Assembly (NCBI RefSeq): GCF_016906535.1
Contig: NC_057370.1
Location: 2,170,001-2,234,000, forward strand
Origin: Rhizoctonia solani
Taxonomy: Eukaryota > Basidiomycota > Agaricomycetes > Cantharellales > Ceratobasidiaceae
Direction of reading: 5' to 3'
DNA: 64,000 nt
Below are positions 58,811-64,000 of this stretch, in pieces. The translations under genes were made by a program, and so were the position numbers. The notes beneath the pieces are model-generated. The model made no database searches, had not been told where the DNA came from, and worked only from the letters and a program-made list of their open reading frames with translations. The first letter of the stretch is position 1. Every line of letters starts with the position of its first letter.

Positions 58811-61549
58811 CTATGTATACGACCCTCGGTATTGTGGACCATGTCGATCTCTGTCACCTCTTCGATCACTACTGCTGTGGCCCGACCGTTTGTTTCGTCG
58901 TTCCTCGTCACGCCAATCCTCATAATCTCTGCGCAGCCGTGAGCTATTATCATAGTCTCGCCTTCGGCGATTCTGTCTTTCATCTTCATAGTCCCGACCT
59001 CGCTTACGCCTCTCGCTATCATGGCCTTTATCCCGGTCTTTCTCACGCTTGCGGTCGCGGTCACGAGTACTATCATACCCCCCTGAAATAGGTCGGCCTG
59101 AAGCCCCACCATTGTCACGAGGTTGGAAAGCAAACTTAGGTTTTGCTGGAAGATTGTCCTTGGCACGATCATTCGCTTGCCGTTGGTCCCGCGAAGAGCC
59201 AGCTGATGCTACCGTGAACAGACGCTCTTTGCATATAATAGAATAAGATTCACCTGTTCGACTAAACCAGTCATCGTCATCTCGGTCACGAGCGGCACGA
59301 GATGCCTCGGCCGCTCGATTCCGTCTTATGTTTGCCTCCTTGCCCCGGCGACCAACATCTTGGAGGTGGGGGTCGTCATCAAGCCAAGCAGGTCGGGGTA
59401 AATCTCGGTCACGTCCATGTGTATTATCCAGTTCACCGAATGGCCCTCGACTTGCATTGAAGGAACCGAATGCACAAGGCTCAGTAGGTATGCTCGAGGG
59501 CTTGGAGTCTTTACAGTCCTGTATCAAAAATTAGTTTCGTTGACCGAGTCGAGCGTAAAAGTAATAATTACATCGCCCCAGTGTCCGCCATTCCCACAAT
59601 TATAACACCATATATGCGGCGCAATGTACCCTTCTCCCCCTTCTCCGAACCCAATACTTTTAAGAGATTCGCGTTGTTTGAGTACTTGTAGCCGTTCTTC
59701 CTCTGATAGATAGACATATGTTTTAAACTGCTCGGGGCATCTCTGCGCAATAAGTAGTTAGCCAAAGCGTTCACAGATGATGATTCTGCTCACTTGAGGA
59801 ATATGTTTAGATGACCCGCAACGGTCACAACCTATTCGTCCCCTGGGCTGGGGACACGTCTGCCCATCCAAGTTAGCTTTGACTCCACGCTTAGACGAAT
59901 GCTCCTTACTGACGAAAGATGACCCTTGCCGCCGCAATTAAAGCACACGACACGCATGGGGCAATTACGAGTATCGTGATCATCCCGTTCACCACAGGTC
60001 AAACACTGTGATATGCAATCAGTATCAGGAACACAAGGTCGTAGCGCTCTCGACCCACAATCAGCTTTTTGCAATACTTAGCAATGTGTCCCTCCTCTCC
60101 GCACGTTCTACAGGCTTTCCTGGAGGAAGCAGCCGATTCCGGGGCGAAATAACGCGATATACCAGTAGCCTAGTTTTAAGATTAGTTACCAATAACTAAC
60201 AGAAAGGGAGGAAATACTCACTTGGTCATCCTCATAATCCAGATACTCGATGCCATCTTCAATTTCCAGAGCTGCAGTAGAACCCTCCAAGGCAGGGACG
60301 TCATTCCCCTCGACCCAAAGTGTAACGTGTTCAGGGAGAGATAGGCCATTAGACTTTGTTCCCCCATCGGTTGTCGGCTTGACGACCTCGGCTTGAGTTG
60401 ATTCCGTCAGAAAATTACTTAGAGTGGCGATCTTCCCGGCGGCTGCAGCTGCGGTACTGGAGCCAGTGGCTTGATCTTCCACCACCAGGGCGCTTCCCCC
60501 GATAAACTCCACTTCGTTGGGCCCTCTACCAGGAGTGTCCCCAGACACCTTACCTTCTTCTGAGCCTTGAAATTCCTTTCTACTCTCCTTGGTGAGGGGT
60601 TTCTTAATCGCCTTCGCGTTTGGAATAGCGCCAGATCCAGGGGCGTTGGAGGTTGTGAATCCTATTCCCGTTCCTGGCGGCAAATGCTGCTCTTGTCCGC
60701 TATTTACCCCACTCGGCGGTCCAGTGTCAACAAAAAAGAGTTGCTCCACGGGAAGCTCCGATAAAGGGATTTCCTCGAGCTTGTTAGGAGAAGGAGAACG
60801 AGGCCATCGATGATGCGCACTATTACCATCTGTTTGAGGCTAACCAACGCATTCCGTTAGAAGCATATCAATGCCAGGATCCTTTGGAATATTTACTAAG
60901 ACGCTCACGTACCATTTCTTGGGCCCTCGTGCGTTCATCATCAGTTTGCTTTCGGCGATCCTTTCCTTTTGCGTCCGGCGGCCGGTCGCGAGAACCTCGC
61001 TTGGATTTGGTATCTTCCTTGTTCTCGTTCGGTATCATCCCAAGGCGTGAAAGCAGGCTCTACATCAAGTCAAATCAGATCCGAGTTAGAATGCCAGCGG
61101 ATAATCTCAGGTATGTACGTTCGATTTGGCCTGTTCGGGCTGGGATTTGCCTCCCTGTTACACCAAAACTGTCATGTAAATCTCTGTCCGCAAATCCATG
61201 ATCATAGGATGTGCCTTACCGGCTTGCTTGGCGACGACGGCCCATTACTCCTGAAAATCAACAAAAAAAAAAGTTTGAATCTCGAATGGACCTAGCGTGT
61301 GGGTCGTAATGGGACCCAAACATACTGTTGAACACCCTCGGCAACCTACAATTGAGAGGGAAAAGATTAATGGGTGGCGAGATTGTAAATGATGTTGGAA
61401 CTCACTTCGCTTTCCCCTGTATTTCGGTCCTTGCCGCGTCTTCGCCGGCTTTTGTGTCGAGTCTTACCAGAACTCAATACATCTCTGGTTTTGTCTATCT
61501 CAGCAACGTCGTCGTCAGACACTGTAAGGTCAATGACCTTGTCGGGCAT
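58811..61549 (-). CDS. AIR1/AIR2-like CCHC zinc-knuckle protein (TRAMP component)
   Basis: First exons 61406-61549 (MPDKVIDLTVSDDDVAEIDK), 61326-61345 (20 nt), 61220-61250, 60913-61059, 60222-60839, 60059-60169 and 59910-60005, then further short exons to 59527 and the last exon, ending at 58811. Five CCHC knuckles are visible: CRTCGEEGHIAKYC, CLTCGERDDHDTRNC, CFNCGGKGHLS..C, CDRCGSSKHIPQ.C and CYNCGNGGHWGD.C, as in yeast Air1/Air2. Those proteins carry RNA to the Trf4/Mtr4 TRAMP complex for exosome decay. A long Arg/Asp/Glu tail (RDRDRKREKDRDKGHD...) follows. The N-terminal segments are Ser/Lys rich and do not resemble a known fold. Confidence 0.85.
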
Positions 61550-61777
61550 TGTCGCCACAAGGGTGCGGGATGAGGCAAAAGTAATAACCACTTGATCGCA
61601 AGTGACAGTTGACAGAAAACAGAATAAGCTCACGTGACCTAGAGCTTGCGCTCGGATTGACTGAATACTCTCTCCAATTGACATTTGTTAGTTGTTGGTA
61701 GCTATCCAGACTGTTGTATCTCTATTATTATAACTCGAAGTTATAATATACGTTCATTTAACCTTCTAAAACCCGCC
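61550..61777. promoter_or_regulatory. Bidirectional promoter, AIR-like / acidic unknown
   Basis: 228 bases between divergent start codons, AT-rich toward the right (ttataataacgcg-type words near 61730). No named element recognised. Confidence 0.4.
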
Positions 61778-63085
61778 ATGAGAACCACAGTTAAAGTTCA
61801 AAACGAATCTGACGAGGAGGAAGATATCCAGCGTGTGGCTCCAAGCGCCAAGAAGAGCAAAGTATGTGCTCGTTGCCTTGCTCAGCGAAGATACCTTACA
61901 TTGACATTCATTAGAGAACCCGACATATAGTAGATGACGGAAGCTCAAGTTCGGACCACGGGCCCCCTAGCAAACGTCGCTCATCCTCGGCAGTACCCCC
62001 GAAATCCCACAAGTCCAAAACATCAAAGAAATCCGGTACCAATTATACAGATTCGGATTCGGACGCGAACGAAGAAGCCGATGTGGACGTTGAAGGCAGC
62101 GGGTCAGAAGCGCTCCCGCCTGAGGATGATGCAGCCGACAGTGCCAGCTCCCATTCGTCTTCGCCAGCAAAATCCCGAACGACACGCAGACAGGCGTTGG
62201 CTTCCAGACCCAAATCGAACCGTGTACAGAGCGATGAAGAATCAGGGCAAGCCAGTGAAAATGAGGAGATTGCACCTCTTCCGCGTCAAGCAAAGATACC
62301 TACTATTCCCCGACGCCAACAGACGGCCTCGTCCTCCTCAACTCCCACGGCAACCAAACCCTTGCGTAAACCTGTTACTTCTAAGCAGCCCAAGGACAAG
62401 GATTCCGAAAGACTATCGAGCGCCACGATTAGTGGTATCCCTTCCATTCCACGAAGACCAAAAGATGCATCGGCGGTGGTGAAAGATACGCAAGACATGG
62501 ACCTTCTAAACAAGGACGTGTACAATCAACTATTCAACGTAAGTTTATCGTTTCATACCTTTCTTGCCCTGCAGATATGTATCACTATTCCATAAACAGA
62601 CGCCTGCTAGTTCCAAACCCGTCGCGAAACATGTCCAAAACGAGGCAAAGCAAAAAGAGATCGATGCTAAACGTGCAGCGGCCAAGGCTGCTTTGCTTGA
62701 GGCCCGGGTATGTAGCGGAATTCTAAGTCACAACCATGTGGTTCGTGGTAACTGAACTAGCACAGGCCTCAACATTCGATTTACAACTTCCAACCGACAA
62801 AGTCCTAGCGTTCGAGGTATGCTTCTTTCCTCCCAGAATCCCTAAATCACAGCCCAACTAGCTAATGCAACTATCCTTTTTAGAACCGGCTTCGCAAGCT
62901 TCATCGGTGGTATGCTCCCAGGTAAAAGCCTTCACATACATGTATTGGTTTCCTACCGCTAACACGGTTTCCGAAGCGCTCTTGGCTTTACGTATCATGA
63001 AGAACTTCGCCTTCAGCGCCAGCGCCAACAACAGCGTCCAGTCGACGGTAACTCAGACCCTAATCAGTCCACCGTCGCGAGATGA
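61778..63085 (+). CDS. Unknown acidic, Ser/Pro/Lys-rich nuclear-type protein
   Basis: I do not recognise this protein. Exons 61778-61861, 61915-62538, 62600-62707, 62766-62816, 62884-62921, 62977-63085 give 337 residues with every phase consistent. It opens MRTTVKVQNESDEEED, then a low-complexity Ser/Asp/Lys/Arg stretch with likely nuclear localisation motifs (PPSKRRSSS, KSKTSKKSG). A more ordered C-terminal third begins near DMDLLNKDVYNQLFN, with a helix AKQKEIDAKRAAAKAALLEA and a short conserved-looking end NRLRKLHRWYAPR, then a Gln/Arg tail. Composition suggests a chromatin- or RNA-linked protein (inference). Intron 1 uses the acceptor cattag at 61914, not the nearer tatag. Confidence 0.7.
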
Positions 63086-63676
63086 TGATTTTCACATGTA
63101 CCATGGCCATTGATTATAGCTAGATTTGGTACCCTAGTTGTTGTATGGGAAATCAATTCCGTTGGTTACCCGAACTAATATTATGCATTGAGATGGTTTG
63201 CGAAATCCACGATTCAAATATAATCTCTTTTCAACGGTAGTTTATTTTAGCACGAGGGAGCGCCAGGGCTGTGTCAAAGGTGTGTAAATTTACAGTAGTC
63301 ATATACATATCCTAAACAGAGTTTGGCATCAACGAAATTAATGGCCATCTTCTGGTCAATACAATGAGCAAACGAGGACAGGCTTGTCCTCCGCAACCCA
63401 TGTGAGAAAGAATGCAAAAACGAAGCATAGGTTCATAAGCGGGGTTACTGGCCAAACAGAAAAGTATATGAGAGGCTATATCAAACGGGAGCCGGCGGGG
63501 AGAATTCGCAACGAGATCCGCGTGAACGAGATTAGATACATAGAATACATGCAAAGAGAAGGAAGGAAACTAGTGTCCAGAAGAGTGTTACACACACACA
63601 CATACACAAGTACGCAATAGGGCCCTAACTCGCCGCACGGGATCGTCGCACGGGAAGGAGAATCAAACGCCGACCC
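63086..63676. other. 3' spacer with no gene seen
   Basis: About 590 bases between the unknown gene and the partial gene at the edge. Contains a short (ac)n repeat near 63593-63606. Frames at 63312-63620 carry no motif. Confidence 0.45.
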
Positions 63677-64000
63677 TCATTCAGGGTCAGAATGCTCGTC
63701 CTCGGGCGCGTGCTCGTTTTCCCGTCGAGAACGCTTCGCAGGGCGGTCTCCTGGCTCAGTCTCGGATCGAGCAGGTTCGGGTCCATCCTCTTCGGACCCA
63801 CTGTGACTGTGGCCAGAATTTCGCCTGCGAGTAACCCCACCATATGATGAGGACGATGACTGACGCCGCACCGGAAGGGGGCCGGCGTCGGCATAAGACG
63901 GGTGGACTTCTCTTGGGGGATACAGTGTCTGTGCCTGGGACTCTCGCGGAGGATATTGGCTATATGCACGCGTATAGGACACACCGCGCGGTTCGTCTCC
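63677..64000 (-). CDS. C-terminal end of a gene running off the right edge
   Basis: The minus frame is open from the window edge to the TGA at 63677. It reads as a low-complexity tail: Tyr/Pro/Gln words (SYTRAYSQYPPRESQAQTLY), Ser runs (RRQSSSSSYGG), Arg/Ser/Glu (RRRNSGHSHSGSEEDGPEPA) and an acidic end (NEHAPEDEHSDPE) with the basic motif RPAKRSRRE that fits nuclear import. No domain is included, so no function can be given. The start lies outside the window. Confidence 0.6.
   Translation of the reverse strand, partial: GDEPRGVSYTRAYSQYPPRESQAQTLYPPREVHPSYADAGPLPVRRQSSSSSYGGVTRRRNSGHSHSGSEEDGPEPARSETEPGDRPAKRSRRENEHAPEDEHSDPE

Noticed and set aside
60000..60060. A suspected frame break between the first and second zinc knuckles of the AIR-like gene.
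   Set aside because: A 53-nt intron (60006-60058) with good splice sites explains it.

Overview
This window looks like nuclear DNA of a filamentous basidiomycete, most likely an agaricomycete of the Rhizoctonia/Ceratobasidium type (inference). Genes are on both strands, and most are cut by 45-65 nt GT-AG introns with CTAAC/CTGAC-like branch sites. The gene content is eukaryotic and fungal: TFIIB, ARS2, THOC3, a complex I subunit, dynein light intermediate chain, CYP53-type P450 and M43 proteases. I see no rRNA, convincing tRNA, CRISPR array or intact transposon. Layout, left to right: C-terminal end of an inositol polyphosphate 5-phosphatase (+, 1-496); PPR protein (+, 942-2603); ARS2/SERRATE (-, 2800-5696); ESF2 (-, 5966-7053); two tandem secreted M43 metalloproteases (-, 7872-8976 broken in frame; 9562-10698 intact); mitochondrial GatC-like protein (-, 11879-12460), divergent from an unknown protein (+, 12488-14131); NDUFA13 with very long introns (+, to 16225); a two-HMG-box protein (+, 16706-18695); a GNAT acetyltransferase (-, 19349-21292); a 6 kb gene desert; TFIIB (-, 27325-28499); a Barentsz-domain protein (-, 29120-30986); a full ABCA transporter (+, 31396-37599); dynein light intermediate chain (+, 37836-39798); a CYP53-like P450 (-, 40121-42778); an LRR/F-box-like protein (+, 43811-45490); a 5 kb desert; epoxide hydrolase (-, 50601-52355), divergent from THOC3 (+, 52501-53930); a 2.2 kb desert; amino-acid permease (-, 56152-58526); AIR1/2-like zinc-knuckle protein (-, 58811-61549), divergent from an acidic unknown protein (+, 61778-63085); and the C-terminal end of another gene (-, 63677-64000). 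Many neighbours act in RNA metabolism: ARS2 (cap-bound RNA sorting), ESF2 (18S rRNA processing), PPR (organelle RNA), Barentsz (exon junction complex), THOC3 (mRNA export), AIR-like (TRAMP/exosome) and TFIIB (Pol II initiation). Nothing shows that they form a regulated cluster. Two points stand out. First, TFIIB can only be read as its conserved protein through a 5-nucleotide micro-exon (28226-28230). Second, at least six genes (ESF2, M43 copy 1, TFIIB, ABCA, dynein LIC, P450) carry single-base losses, nearly all inside short homopolymer runs, that break otherwise conserved frames. Since TFIIB is essential and normally single copy, the simplest reading is consensus error in this sequence rather than wholesale gene death. 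Gene models here, including the apparently dead M43 copy, should be judged in that light. In eight multi-exon models (ARS2, M43 copy 2, the unknown at 12488, the two-HMG protein, epoxide hydrolase, THOC3, the GatC single exon and the acidic unknown at 61778) the exons I assigned add up to whole codons, which supports the splice choices.
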